Shown here one piece after another: positions 47,910 through 57,309 of a stretch of DNA of 64,000 nt; position 1 is the first letter of the stretch; each line of letters opens with the position of its first letter. Origin of the DNA: Oceanobacillus damuensis (GTDB lineage Bacteria; Bacillota; Bacilli; Bacillales; Amphibacillaceae); contig NZ_KV392044.1 in the NCBI RefSeq assembly GCF_001618145.1, forward strand, positions 83,864 through 147,863. The letters run 5' to 3'. The notes beneath the pieces were generated by a model that had not been told where the DNA came from, searched no databases, and saw only the letters and a list, made by a program, of their open reading frames with translations. A program made the position numbers and the translations under genes.

Positions 47910-48614
47910 TTAACCTCCCAAGCCTTCTTCAAACGCTTCTTCCCATAAAATGACTCCATCATTATCGATGGCTTCAATTTTCAGAGTATCAGGATCATCG
48001 GAAATTGATTTTTTCTCATAGTCAAATATGCTATACCAGATATTTAAGTTTTCAGCTATTTTAATAATATCAGCTTCGTGGACCTTATCATTTTGCAATA
48101 CTCGCACCTGTTTAATTTTATTTTCAGTTATTACCCCACCAAAGAAACTAAGGTCTGGTCCCATTCCACCTTCCCAATTGAATCCATTTTCTGGATTTAA
48201 TGTGGGAAAATCTAAATGCCCACCAAAATTTGGTTCCCTTGATGACACAAGTAAACGATTTCCAGTTTCACTCTTATATAAGACAATGAATTTGTCTTCT
48301 TCAAACTCTTTATAGATAATTTCTGTTGATTCAGTGAGAAAATCATTTGCAATATCGGATTGGAGAATAAATTTCGATATTTCAAACATTGAATTATTTA
48401 ACCCTTCAATTTGTAGTTCTAAATTTTCATTTTCCCCTTCTAAATTTAAGTAGTCTATACTTAATTGATTTAATTCTTTTTTTAATTTTGTTATTTCCTC
48501 TGAATCATCTGGACCTGAATCCTCACTTTCTTCAACAGGTTCTATAAAATAATTTGCTACTATCACAAACAGAATTATAGGAATTAATAAAAGCACCTTT
48601 TTATCCATCTTCAC
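47910..48614 (-). CDS. membrane-anchored coiled-coil protein
   Basis: 234 residues from a GTG with GGGGGA six bases upstream (an ATG follows two codons later). A membrane helix at about 6-22 is followed by an acidic stretch and a coiled coil (SEEITKLKKELNQLSIDYLNLEGENENLELQIEGLNNSM, about 38-76), then a mixed alpha/beta domain outside the cell. No known domain recognised. Confidence 0.65.
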   Translation of the reverse strand: MKMDKKVLLLIPIILFVIVANYFIEPVEESEDSGPDDSEEITKLKKELNQLSIDYLNLEGENENLELQIEGLNNSMFEISKFILQSDIANDFLTESTEIIYKEFEEDKFIVLYKSETGNRLLVSSREPNFGGHLDFPTLNPENGFNWEGGMGPDLSFFGGVITENKIKQVRVLQNDKVHEADIIKIAENLNIWYSIFDYEKKSISDDPDTLKIEAIDNDGVILWEEAFEEGLGG

Positions 48615-48834
48615 TTTTTTCCCCCATATTATTGTTACATTCTCTTTTTAACTCTCTGTTTTTAGTTCATTGTCTACATAAAAATAATAACAGAATACCA
48701 AACGCTATAATTATAAATTTCTGAAATTAATAAAAAAAAAGACCACCTTTTTAATGATCTCGTTTGTTGAACTTTTGCACCATTTAATTTAAAGTTTGAC
48801 AATTTCTAGATATTCTACTTCAACTAAATGACAG

Positions 48835-49026
48835 TTAACGAAAGAAGACGGAATAAATTATAAAACCAACTATCATTAAAAGAATAAGTATTCCAGTGCC
48901 TTTCCATCCTAAACCACCAACTAAATCAGAAAGATTGCTCCCGTGAATACTACTTGAAGGGCTTTTTAATTCTTTTTGTCTCATTTGTTCTCTTCTTTCT
49001 TCAGGAGTTTTTTGATTTTCACTCAT
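48835..49026 (-). CDS. small membrane protein, DUF6366-like
   Basis: 63 residues from the ATG at 49026, with GGGAGG eight bases upstream. A charged N-terminus (MSENQKTPEERREQMRQKELKSP) is followed by one C-terminal membrane helix ending IIYSVFFR. From memory this resembles DUF6366 proteins of Bacillales, which share LVGxLGWKGTG before the helix. Function unknown. Confidence 0.65.
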   Translation of the reverse strand: MSENQKTPEERREQMRQKELKSPSSSIHGSNLSDLVGGLGWKGTGILILLMIVGFIIYSVFFR

Positions 49027-49591
49027 TAACATACCCTCCCTTGCATAACCCTCTTCGCATAAACTACATCGTAATAAGGTTGCAATCCCCTAATTTGTAT
49101 AAAGCGCCATTAATTAAAGAATGAAATACTCTTCAGAAAAAAAGATTAGTCTTTGTCGTATTACTCTTGATTTTTAGAGTTCTTACCTGTTTTCCCCAAA
49201 AAATATAAGAAACCTGCCGATGATTAAATAATTAATATAGTATAAACAAGCCCCATTGTTACCCCTTAGCTACTACTCAACTATTCTGCCTGTTTAGCAT
49301 AATATCTCTATATATCAATATTAACATAATTTTCCAAAATATTATTAGAATTTGACTAAAAGAAAAAGGCGATCAACCTTGATTAACTTATTTAACTAGC
49401 ACCAGTTAGCATAAGTACAAGGCTTTACAAAGTATTAATATAGAGATGATTTAAAAATTAAAGATAAAACATTAAATACAATAATAAATCACCACCTTGT
49501 TTAACTATTGCATCATTTAGTTGAATGAAAAATGACGGTTATTCCGCAGTCGCTCCAGATAATGGAATAATACATCTGAAATTAAAGGAAC
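49027..49591. other. gene-poor AT-rich gap
   Basis: No frame with a credible start signal, RNA gene or clear repeat was seen in these 565 bases. Confidence 0.5.
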
Positions 49592-49623
49592 AAAAAAATA
49601 ACCCTGTAAAATGAATACAGGGC
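49592..49623 (-). terminator. terminator of the HD-domain gene
   Basis: On the minus strand CCCTGTA and TACAGGG form a stem with an eight-base loop followed by TTATTTTTTT. Confidence 0.85.
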
Positions 49624-49647
49624 ATTGGCTAGTTTTTTTTGAAACAA

Positions 49648-50286
49648 TCATTCCGACCATGGTGAATGTATAATACAATGACAGAAATTCTTATTATTAT
49701 ATTCCGGTCTGAAATGTTGAATAACATCTTCTTTCATATTTCCGAAAGTAGTTTCTGGCTTATGCTTAAAGCCCTCATAAAACGCTGGTATAATTTCCTG
49801 TTTGAAATTGTTGCGGGGGAACGCGTTGATAATTTCTTCACGCAAATCTCCAGGAAATTGTTCAAAGCCATCTCCCATCACATCTAAACCTACGCCATGA
49901 AAGAGAAGCGCTACTTCTGACTGTTTGTGTTCTGCAACACCAGGTGTCGTATGCAGTGCAATTGCATCCCATACAAGTTGGATGGACTCTTGCGGGATTT
50001 GATACTGTTGCAGGAAACTTCTAGCTGCATTTGCACCATCTACTTCAAACCGTAAATCTGGGCTACTGTATTTTTTTGTTAAGCCTAAATCATGGAATAA
50101 CGCACTGACATATAATAACTCCAAATCATAATTCTGCTTTGCTGTTTGTCCGTTTACGGCACCAAAGAAAAATACACGATTGGAATGATTCCACAATAGG
50201 TCATTCCCATACTCACGTAATATATCGGCTGCGTCTTTCGCCAACCTGGAATCCGGAATTTTGATACCTGCTATTGTTTGTTGCAT
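49648..50286 (-). CDS. HD-domain hydrolase, cyanamide-hydratase-like
   Basis: 212 residues from the ATG at 50286 (AGGGG eight bases upstream). HD ligands are seen in LWNHSNRVFFFG, VSALFHDLGLTKKY and IALHTTPG, with FEVDGANAARSFL between. This order is typical of the cyanamide hydratase/HD family; the natural substrate of bacterial members is mostly unknown. It lies just downstream of a LysR regulator on the same strand, with an operator-like palindrome in the gap. Confidence 0.8.
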   Translation of the reverse strand: MQQTIAGIKIPDSRLAKDAADILREYGNDLLWNHSNRVFFFGAVNGQTAKQNYDLELLYVSALFHDLGLTKKYSSPDLRFEVDGANAARSFLQQYQIPQESIQLVWDAIALHTTPGVAEHKQSEVALLFHGVGLDVMGDGFEQFPGDLREEIINAFPRNNFKQEIIPAFYEGFKHKPETTFGNMKEDVIQHFRPEYNNKNFCHCIIHSPWSE

Positions 50287-50369
50287 GATAAAAACCCCTT
50301 TACAGTAAATTTTTTTCATCATCATGAGTTGTCTTCATTGTAAAGAGGACTCCATTATTTGTCTATTTA

Positions 50370-50389
50370 ATCATTTCTATAATAATGAT
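50370..50389. promoter_or_regulatory. palindrome, candidate LysR binding site
   Basis: ATCATT and AATGAT arms eight bases apart (T-N11-A geometry), lying in the gap between lysR and the HD gene, about 85 bases upstream of the latter. Confidence 0.4.
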
Positions 50390-50398
50390 AGATAAAAA

Positions 50399-51322
50399 CT
50401 ATAATATAGAACGTTGTAAAGAAGTGATCGCATCTTTTTCTGTGTGAAAATGTAGCTTTTCGATTTCGCGTACCAATAACTGAATATATTTACGTGCTGG
50501 ATAATTAATAAAACAATTCTTTTTCATCACGAGATAAGCTGCCCTTGTCAAAGACGGTTTTTCAATATGTTGAAAAAATAAATCCCCTGTATCATAAAAT
50601 TCATATAATGTACGGGAAACAACACTGCGACCAACACCGCTTCGGACTAGATTCAAGATAGATTGAACACTTGACGTCTCCACAATTGGCTCTATTCTCT
50701 TGCCAACCTCAGCACTTGTTATATCAAGTATTTTTCTACATTGATGCATACTTGGAAATAAAATGAGAGGTCCATCCAAAAAAGAGGAAAATGAAACCTT
50801 ATCCTCTCCATTACTTTGATTACTAATCAGATAAAATTCTTCATCATACAACTTCGTCAATTGCAGCCTATCACATTGATTAAATTGGAAACCAATACCA
50901 AAATCAGCTTGATTTTCCAGAACGGCCTTTTCCACCTGATCAGTAGTTTGAATGGAAACATTAATGTTCGGATATAAATGGTTAAATTGAATACACAACG
51001 TAGATACTAAATCCGTTATTTCCCCTGGTAACACAGCAATTTTCAATTCTCCGATCTCCACTTTCGTGAATGCCTCTATTTGAGAGGACATACCTTGTAG
51101 GGAACCTTGAATATTCAATGCTTCTTGTTGTACAATTTCCCCAACCTTCGTAAGCTCAATTTTCTTGCCAACACGATTAAAAAGCGGATATCCTACCTCT
51201 TGTTCGAGCATCTTAATTTGATGACTTAAAGTTGGTTGCGAGATTCCTAATTTTTCAGCTGCCTTTGTAAAATGTAGTTCTTTCGAAACCATTAAAAAAT
51301 ATTCTAAATGTCGTAATTCGAT
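50399..51322 (-). CDS. LysR family transcriptional regulator, apparent AUC/AUU start
   Basis: 307 residues if started at the ATC (complement of 51320-51322). The DNA-binding helix-turn-helix is FTKAAEKLGISQPTLSHQIKMLEQEVGYPLFNR, and the effector domain starts near residue 92. An internal ATG (51292) would delete the first helix strand LRHLEYFL found in nearly all LysR proteins. Upstream, TGA-AAC-ATT-ATC leaves only ATT or ATC as start, 6 or 9 bases after AAAGGAG. It probably regulates the HD-domain gene downstream. Confidence 0.85.
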   Translation of the reverse strand: MELRHLEYFLMVSKELHFTKAAEKLGISQPTLSHQIKMLEQEVGYPLFNRVGKKIELTKVGEIVQQEALNIQGSLQGMSSQIEAFTKVEIGELKIAVLPGEITDLVSTLCIQFNHLYPNINVSIQTTDQVEKAVLENQADFGIGFQFNQCDRLQLTKLYDEEFYLISNQSNGEDKVSFSSFLDGPLILFPSMHQCRKILDITSAEVGKRIEPIVETSSVQSILNLVRSGVGRSVVSRTLYEFYDTGDLFFQHIEKPSLTRAAYLVMKKNCFINYPARKYIQLLVREIEKLHFHTEKDAITSLQRSIL

Positions 51323-51520
51323 AATGTTTCACTCCTTTCTAATTCAAGATCTACCTTTATTTCACTAATTTTTTAATACGAACTACATATATTAAGTTAA
51401 TTTAAATTAAGAAATTATGCCACTAATTGGCCCGATTGTTGAACACAAGTTAATTAGTATCCTAATTCGTATAGGTTCTCCATGATAACCGAACTCCTTA
51501 TTATAGGGCACCTCGCATTA

Positions 51521-51913
51521 TTACTCTTCCATTATTTCTTTCAGCTCTTCGGATTGCTGTTCGGATAATCTGTAGTAGTTTGACCGACCATCATACCAAA
51601 TCATGCTCCCATCATCCTGACACCAAATATACCTGCTAAGCTCAGAAACACTGTCTTCGGGTCTATGTATTGTAAAAAAAGCATCCGAATTGGCTCTTAA
51701 ATCATCTGGCTGTGCTATCTCTTCCAATTTATCGTTGATATTCCGCAGCTTATTGATGCTTTCCTGATCTGTGATTTCACTATGGAAATCAATTCCCTCC
51801 CCTCTCTTGTCATTAAATGGAGTGCCAACCAGGAGCACCTCATCCGCTTCTGAACAACCAACTAGTATTCCTCCAAAGAAAATCAGCAGCGATAGATAAA
51901 TCACGTTTTTAAT
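51521..51913 (-). CDS. lipoprotein of unknown function, possible AUU start
   Basis: About 130 residues. The lipobox GGILVGC marks a signal-peptidase II site. The GTG at 51904 gives a signal peptide without any positive charge and lies 16 bases from GGGAGAG. An ATT three codons upstream (51911-51913) is seven bases from the same site and gives MKNVIYLSLLIFFGGILVGC, a normal lipoprotein signal. The mature part is acidic, with no known domain. It lies downstream of no clear operon. Confidence 0.65.
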   Translation of the reverse strand: MKNVIYLSLLIFFGGILVGCSEADEVLLVGTPFNDKRGEGIDFHSEITDQESINKLRNINDKLEEIAQPDDLRANSDAFFTIHRPEDSVSELSRYIWCQDDGSMIWYDGRSNYYRLSEQQSEELKEIMEE

Positions 51914-52005
51914 ATTAAATCTCTCCCTTTCATCAAACTGCTAAATATAATTCCTTAACTAAAATAATATCAATATATTGGAGTGATTTTAAACCTTTAA
52001 GCTAT

Positions 52006-52039
52006 AAAAAATAAAGGAAGCTACTTTACGTAACTTCCT
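52006..52039 (-). terminator. terminator of the dynamin-like gene
   Basis: On the minus strand AGGAAG...CTTCCT with an inner TAC/GTA pairing is followed by TTATTTTTT. Confidence 0.8.
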
Positions 52040-52045
52040 GAACGA

Positions 52046-54787
52046 TTAATAATATTCTTTCACCTGTTCACTCGAAGCGATCATCCGCTCATATTGACGA
52101 AGCTTCAATTCGAACAAGGTAAGCGGGTCTTGGTACAATTCGGGATTGTTGCGCATATCACGAAGCGAAATTTGGTTTTCCTCAATTTCTCTATCTGTTT
52201 CTTCCAATGTCCTTTGCAGCACTTCAAACGGATTGGCAAAAAACATATTAACATCTCTTTGCAGGGAATTCTCGAACAGTTCAAATTGCTGCATGAACTT
52301 AGCGGTTATTGATTCCGCTGTTTCACTGTAGTCTTTACTGTCGATAAATTGCTTGTATTTGTTATAAAGCATCCCTTTGTTTTGAATGGCCCCAAACAGC
52401 TTTCCTGCGCTTTTAAATAATAGTTGTGACGGGGTCGAACGAGTCAGTATATTGGCCTTTCGCAACTGCACATTTCCCCTTGTCATCCGGTCGGCATCCC
52501 GGCGCCAGTCATCCAATACTTTAAAGTCACAAATCAACGCGATTTTTTCTTCGCCGTATAATTGGTTGAAGCTGTCGCTCATCTCTTTCAAGTTGGTCTG
52601 GCTCTCTTTAAACTCTCTTTCACTATCAACAATCCAGCCCATTAATGATGCACGGTAGTCCGGCAAGACGCTGGTTTCAATATAATCGGTGATCCGCTTA
52701 TTCATCTCTTCATTCAGTTCAATATGGATTTTTGCAAAGTCACTGTCCTCTTTTACCAAATCAGCGCAATCACGGAGCAATTCCGGGATCTTTGCTCTTA
52801 AATCCTGTCTCATCTTATCTTTTATTTCACTGTAAGACGTTTTAATAACTTGAACTTTTTCCTCTTCCATATCCTTTACCTGATTAACCGCTCCTTGGAG
52901 TTTTGTAACCATCTCTTCGTTCCATTTCACTTTATCAATTAACGAATTTTCCATATCTACACGTTTTCCCAGCAGGAACTTAATTGATTCCTTGATAAAA
53001 TACAGAACATTGACAGTCCGTTCTTTTTCCAGTTTGCGAGCCCTTTTTATCGATTCCATAAAGGAGGACAATTCATCTAAGTGCTTTTTGCTTTCATAAG
53101 TCGCAGATAATGTTAAAAACGTTGCATCCGGAAAATATGTTTTGATTTTGGAAGTCGTTTCATCGAGATGTTCCATTGCTTCCTGACCATAAAAGGAACT
53201 ATTTGTATTGTACAGAACAAAATGAATCTGCAGCTCTGGAGCCCGCTCCTTTATTCTGACAGCCGAATTAAGCTCTTCTGCGGTCATGGGTGATTCGGGA
53301 TCCATTACAAACAGCATACTGTCTGCAACATGCAAATATGGAAACAGATCATTTCTCGACCTGCTCTGGCTCGTGATTCCCGGAGCGTCGATGAGGGTAA
53401 TCCCATTATCTTTCAAAAACGATACTGGCTCTCCGTAAAAAACCAGTGCCTCTCGATTTTCAGCATGCTGGCGGAGATCATCAGCATCGGTTATATCCCT
53501 TACCTCTTCATTTGTAATTGCTTGAATGATCGGATCCTCTGAATGCTTCAGAAAAGCTGCTGCTGATGACCTGTCTTCCAAAAGCTTATTACCAAGCAGC
53601 TTATTTAAAAAGGCTGTTTTTACATCATTATCTATCCCGGAGATCAGCAGGTGATGCTGGCTAAAATCGAGAAGTTCTTGTGCCAGCCATACGAACCGTT
53701 CACTCATTAGAACTCCATTGTCGTGCGCCCAGCTCTTAATGGAATTCAAAAGCCCGTAACCGTCCTTCACACCAATCTGATTACTTTCAGTCCGGCTTAC
53801 CATGTCTTCTGCTTTACTAACTACAGATGCTTCCATCGACGAAGGAAAAATATCACTCCATGCAAGAACAGCTGCTGAAGCAAGTAAAGCATCTGAGGTT
53901 GTGCATATCTTTATCCAGTTATTTAATAGGTTCGGAATGATTGGCGACAGGTCCCTGATTAAATGGTCTCCATCAATTAATTCAACATACGACTCTCTGT
54001 AAAGGTCAGAAAGCTTTTGCCAATTATGGGAACGATCCACATCGATATGCAAGAAAAGATGATTGATGTCTTTCAGCCAGGTGAAATACAGATCGCTTTG
54101 TTTATAACTGTTCCAAAGTGCCTCCGTTAAACTCTCGAAGCGAGCATGACTGATAGTATACAGAGTCAGCAATGCCTCCTTGAAATAGCCTGGGTCAAAC
54201 GCTGAAGTATGCGACATTTCCGCATATGTTTCCAAAACGGCAAACCATGAAAGGGATTGGGTGCGTATCGCCTCATTCACAGCCAATTTCACCGCATTGC
54301 CAAAGTCCTGCTGATCCTCAAAGAAAGCACGTGCCATATCCGTCACATCAGGATAATCCGGGTTTAGGCTGACCGCTTTTTTGATCGATTCAGCCGCCTT
54401 TTCAAGCTTTCCAAGCTGGATATAGAGTGAAAAAAGCTGCAAGAGCACCTCTGTTCTTAAAACCTCGGAATCTGTTTCGACTGCTTTATAATAGTCTTCG
54501 GCAATTGCAAGCAAATCCAGTTCAAAATGGGCGTCCGCTATATTTTTCTGTGCCCACGGCTTTAATTCATTTGAAATGTTTTCCCATTTGAAAATGGCCG
54601 CTTCATAATCTTTATTTAAAAAATAGACCTCTCCCTGGGAAAAACGGATAGACGCCAAATCGGTCACTTCGTTCATTTGCTCCGTCATATACATTTCACC
54701 CAGGACTTTAATTGGGTGGATACTCTCTTTTCCATCCATAAATTGTTTATAATAGGTTTTATTGATTAGTTTCTTCTCTACTGTCAT
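52046..54787 (-). CDS. TPR-dynamin-like GTPase family protein with degenerate P-loop
   Basis: 913 residues. Residues about 40-150 contain TPR units (SIRFSQGEVYFLNKDYEAAIFKWENI; LLQLFSLYIQLGKLEKAAESIKKAVSLNPDYP). A dynamin-type GTPase region follows: P-loop position GIDNDVKT (384-391) where the second Gly is Val, switch II DAPG (467-470), and NTNS in place of the N/TKxD motif. Long coiled-coil helices (about 590-700 and 850-913) form the stalk. Bacterial dynamins remodel membranes. Nucleotide binding is doubtful here. GGGGGAT precedes the ATG. It stands alone with its own terminator. Confidence 0.75.
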   Translation of the reverse strand: MTVEKKLINKTYYKQFMDGKESIHPIKVLGEMYMTEQMNEVTDLASIRFSQGEVYFLNKDYEAAIFKWENISNELKPWAQKNIADAHFELDLLAIAEDYYKAVETDSEVLRTEVLLQLFSLYIQLGKLEKAAESIKKAVSLNPDYPDVTDMARAFFEDQQDFGNAVKLAVNEAIRTQSLSWFAVLETYAEMSHTSAFDPGYFKEALLTLYTISHARFESLTEALWNSYKQSDLYFTWLKDINHLFLHIDVDRSHNWQKLSDLYRESYVELIDGDHLIRDLSPIIPNLLNNWIKICTTSDALLASAAVLAWSDIFPSSMEASVVSKAEDMVSRTESNQIGVKDGYGLLNSIKSWAHDNGVLMSERFVWLAQELLDFSQHHLLISGIDNDVKTAFLNKLLGNKLLEDRSSAAAFLKHSEDPIIQAITNEEVRDITDADDLRQHAENREALVFYGEPVSFLKDNGITLIDAPGITSQSRSRNDLFPYLHVADSMLFVMDPESPMTAEELNSAVRIKERAPELQIHFVLYNTNSSFYGQEAMEHLDETTSKIKTYFPDATFLTLSATYESKKHLDELSSFMESIKRARKLEKERTVNVLYFIKESIKFLLGKRVDMENSLIDKVKWNEEMVTKLQGAVNQVKDMEEEKVQVIKTSYSEIKDKMRQDLRAKIPELLRDCADLVKEDSDFAKIHIELNEEMNKRITDYIETSVLPDYRASLMGWIVDSEREFKESQTNLKEMSDSFNQLYGEEKIALICDFKVLDDWRRDADRMTRGNVQLRKANILTRSTPSQLLFKSAGKLFGAIQNKGMLYNKYKQFIDSKDYSETAESITAKFMQQFELFENSLQRDVNMFFANPFEVLQRTLEETDREIEENQISLRDMRNNPELYQDPLTLFELKLRQYERMIASSEQVKEYY

Positions 54788-55163
54788 GATGATCCCCCGC
54801 AGTACTTTTTTGTTATTCTCCTATTAGAATAATTATGCTCCATACCGGATTTTTCAATATCCTACAGGCTATAGTCCATTTAAAAAATAACAGCCATAAA
54901 ATTATCCTTTTCTTTATAAAATTCGTATCCTCACTGATGTTTGTGACCTTAAGATGCTTTATTCCAGCAAATTCCCGTTATTACTTAATGTTACTCTTAT
55001 AGGCATTAAGAAGTAAAGCATCTTTCACACAATATCTATGTATATTCCCGACTCCAGTTTTTTATGTTCGAAGCATGAAGGGCTTTAACCAATAGTGGCA
55101 AAGCCCTTCTGATCTTTCACTTTGCAAAAGGAAATTGAATTTATGCTGCAGGAAGCATTTTTG
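54788..55163. other. intergenic region with one hairpin
   Basis: The only structure is AAGGGCTTT / AAAGCCCTT at 55079-55108, which could end the small gene at 55164 but has no U-tract. No gene seen. Confidence 0.4.
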
Positions 55164-55379
55164 TTAATAATCCTTCCGATCTCCCTCTATGATGGAAGCT
55201 TGGGGTGTGATGTCGTCATGTTCCTTTTTCTCAAAGCCTTTATCTAATCTTCCCGCATTTTCAATATCACCGGAAGCCTTATAACCAGCAATTTCTTTGT
55301 TGGAAGTGGTTCCGTATAGCCCCATCCCACCTAACTCAACATTTATTTTTTGATTTTCTTTCGCTTTTTTCTTTTCCAA
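55164..55379 (-). CDS. small hydrophilic protein
   Basis: 71 residues from a TTG with AGGAGG eight bases upstream (a GTG three codons earlier is too close to it). Very charged, no hydrophobic segment: KKKAKENQKINVELGGMG at the start, EGDRKDY at the end. Size, charge and gene position opposite a similar small gene suggest a spore- or stress-related protein, but no family was recognised. Confidence 0.6.
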   Translation of the reverse strand: MEKKKAKENQKINVELGGMGLYGTTSNKEIAGYKASGDIENAGRLDKGFEKKEHDDITPQASIIEGDRKDY

Positions 55380-55516
55380 TTGATTCACCTCCTAACGGTA
55401 ATATAACCAATGGAAACGAATATATAGCTTAAAAAATTGCATATTGAAGATATTATTCACACGCTCAACAAAATAAAGTGAAACACAATGCACATATTAT
55501 CTAATGAGGTGATAAA

Positions 55517-55702
55517 ATGGGAAATCATAAAAAACAGCCTGGATTACCGAAACAGGATGTCCGGGAAAGAATCAGCGTTCAAGCTGGACCGAATACGGTT
55601 AATCGGATATCTGGAGACTCTGTAGATGAACATCGAAGAATAGAATCAGCTAATAATTTCCTTGCAGAGAAAGAGATTAAGCAAACATTTAACAATTCAT
55701 AA
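55517..55702 (+). CDS. small hydrophilic protein
   Basis: 61 residues with GAGGTG nine bases before the ATG. Hydrophilic, with no membrane segment (begins MGNHKKQPGLPKQDVRERIS). It is divergent from the 71-residue gene at 55379 across 137 bases. A strong terminator follows. No family recognised. Confidence 0.6.
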   Translation: MGNHKKQPGLPKQDVRERISVQAGPNTVNRISGDSVDEHRRIESANNFLAEKEIKQTFNNS

Positions 55703-55729
55703 TGGCTTCTGCTTTTACCAATCAGACGC

Positions 55730-55772
55730 AAAAGGAGCCGGTGCTCATTTTTTTAAGCACCGGCTCCTTTTC
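55730..55772 (+). terminator. bidirectional terminator between the small gene and scrB
   Basis: AAAAGGAGCCGGTGCT pairs perfectly with AGCACCGGCTCCTTTT. Confidence 0.9.
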
Positions 55773-55812
55773 CAGATCATTTATACCTTCCTATTTCAAA
55801 TAGGTTCAAGTA

Positions 55813-57309
55813 TTAAATACCAATTGTATGATTGACATGGTTGGTATTAAAAGCATTCAACTTTTTCAAACTCCACTTTTTTATATCAAGGCTTACATTT
55901 CCATTTGCGGAAAAATGGATATTCGGATCAGCTGGGTAATCGAAAATCCTTGCTGAAAAAACCTCTTCTCCGTTGTTAATGAAAATTTCAACGGATGATG
56001 TATCCTTAAATAGTCGAATCGTATTTAACTCGTTTAGCACACAACTTCTTTTTTCATAATTATTTTCGTCTGCAAGGTTCAATCGTTTTAGGGAGAAGGT
56101 TTTTTTTAACTTGTCATAGGTTATTTCATTATTTTCTCCTAGTGTAAAGGAAAAAGATGTGGCATCCAGTTCTTTGATGGTAATTTCCAGTTCCAATACA
56201 TTGCCTTGAACGTTTGGAAGAGAGATTTTATCTCCATCAATTGGAACATCCATGTATTCTATCTCGTTTTCCCGTAAACATTGAAGTTCTTCCACTGGAT
56301 TTTGCAAAAGTTTTCCATCTTTCCATTCGAGATGTCGCGGAAGTGTCAGCGTATGGATCCACTCATATCTGGTAGTAGGATGGATTGATTCCCCTTCTTC
56401 TGCATTGCCCATCCAGCCGACCATCAGCCTTCTCCCTCTGTCATCAATCATTGTTTGAGGGGCATAGAAGTCGAACCCCCTATCGAGTTCGGTGAATCGC
56501 CCATGTTCAAAGGTGACTTGTTCATAATCTACCTTACCGGAAAAATACCCAGAATGAAAAATATTATTGAATTCATATCCTCTTGGCTCAAGCCCCTGTG
56601 GACAAATGATCAAAATATCCTGACCATCTAATCTAAAAACATCCGGGCATTCCCACATATATCCGAAGTCACCAAGCCCATTGCGGCCGCTTCCTGCAAG
56701 GGGACCGTGAAAAGTCCAATTATCCAGGTCCGTGGATGTATATAAAACGACTTCCCCTTTCCCTTCTGTCGTTTGTGCGCCAACTACCATATACCATTTA
56801 CCCGCTTCACAAAATACCTTTGGGTCACGGAAATGTGGCGTATAACCTTCTGGAACGTGGATGATAGGTCCTCTTTTATGGAATTCAAGACCATCCTCAG
56901 ACACTGCAAGGCATTGGTAGGATTCCCTGTTTCCGTCGTCATCCATTACATTGCCTGTATAAAATAAATACAATTTATTATCATGTACTACTGCGCTCCC
57001 TGAATAACATCCATTTTTGTCGTACCACTGATCCGGGGCAAGGGCAATTGGTGCCTCCTTCCAATGAACAAGGTCATCGGAAATATAGTGCCCCCAATAT
57101 TTAATCCCATGCTTTGTCTCAAAAGGATTCCACTGATAAAAAATGTGGTAGCAACCATTAAAGTAAGCAAAGCCATTAGGGTCGTTCAATAGTCCAATTT
57201 GCGGCATCAGATGGTAATGAAGGCGATACGGATCATCTGCTACAATATTTTGAATTTCTTTTATTCGATTTGTGATTAATTCCTCTATTTCAAATATGGT
57301 TTTAGTCAT
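55813..57309 (-). CDS. scrB: sucrose-6-phosphate hydrolase / beta-fructofuranosidase, GH32
   Basis: 498 residues. The five-bladed propeller carries the nucleophile in GLLNDPNG (WMNDPNG-type), the RDP motif in PHFRDPKVF and the acid/base in MWECPDVF. The C-terminal ~120 residues are the beta-sandwich. No signal peptide, so it acts in the cytoplasm on sucrose-6-phosphate or short fructans. No PTS or regulator gene lies beside it, unusual for this function. GGGAGG lies ten bases before the ATG. Confidence 0.92.
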   Translation of the reverse strand: MTKTIFEIEELITNRIKEIQNIVADDPYRLHYHLMPQIGLLNDPNGFAYFNGCYHIFYQWNPFETKHGIKYWGHYISDDLVHWKEAPIALAPDQWYDKNGCYSGSAVVHDNKLYLFYTGNVMDDDGNRESYQCLAVSEDGLEFHKRGPIIHVPEGYTPHFRDPKVFCEAGKWYMVVGAQTTEGKGEVVLYTSTDLDNWTFHGPLAGSGRNGLGDFGYMWECPDVFRLDGQDILIICPQGLEPRGYEFNNIFHSGYFSGKVDYEQVTFEHGRFTELDRGFDFYAPQTMIDDRGRRLMVGWMGNAEEGESIHPTTRYEWIHTLTLPRHLEWKDGKLLQNPVEELQCLRENEIEYMDVPIDGDKISLPNVQGNVLELEITIKELDATSFSFTLGENNEITYDKLKKTFSLKRLNLADENNYEKRSCVLNELNTIRLFKDTSSVEIFINNGEEVFSARIFDYPADPNIHFSANGNVSLDIKKWSLKKLNAFNTNHVNHTIGI

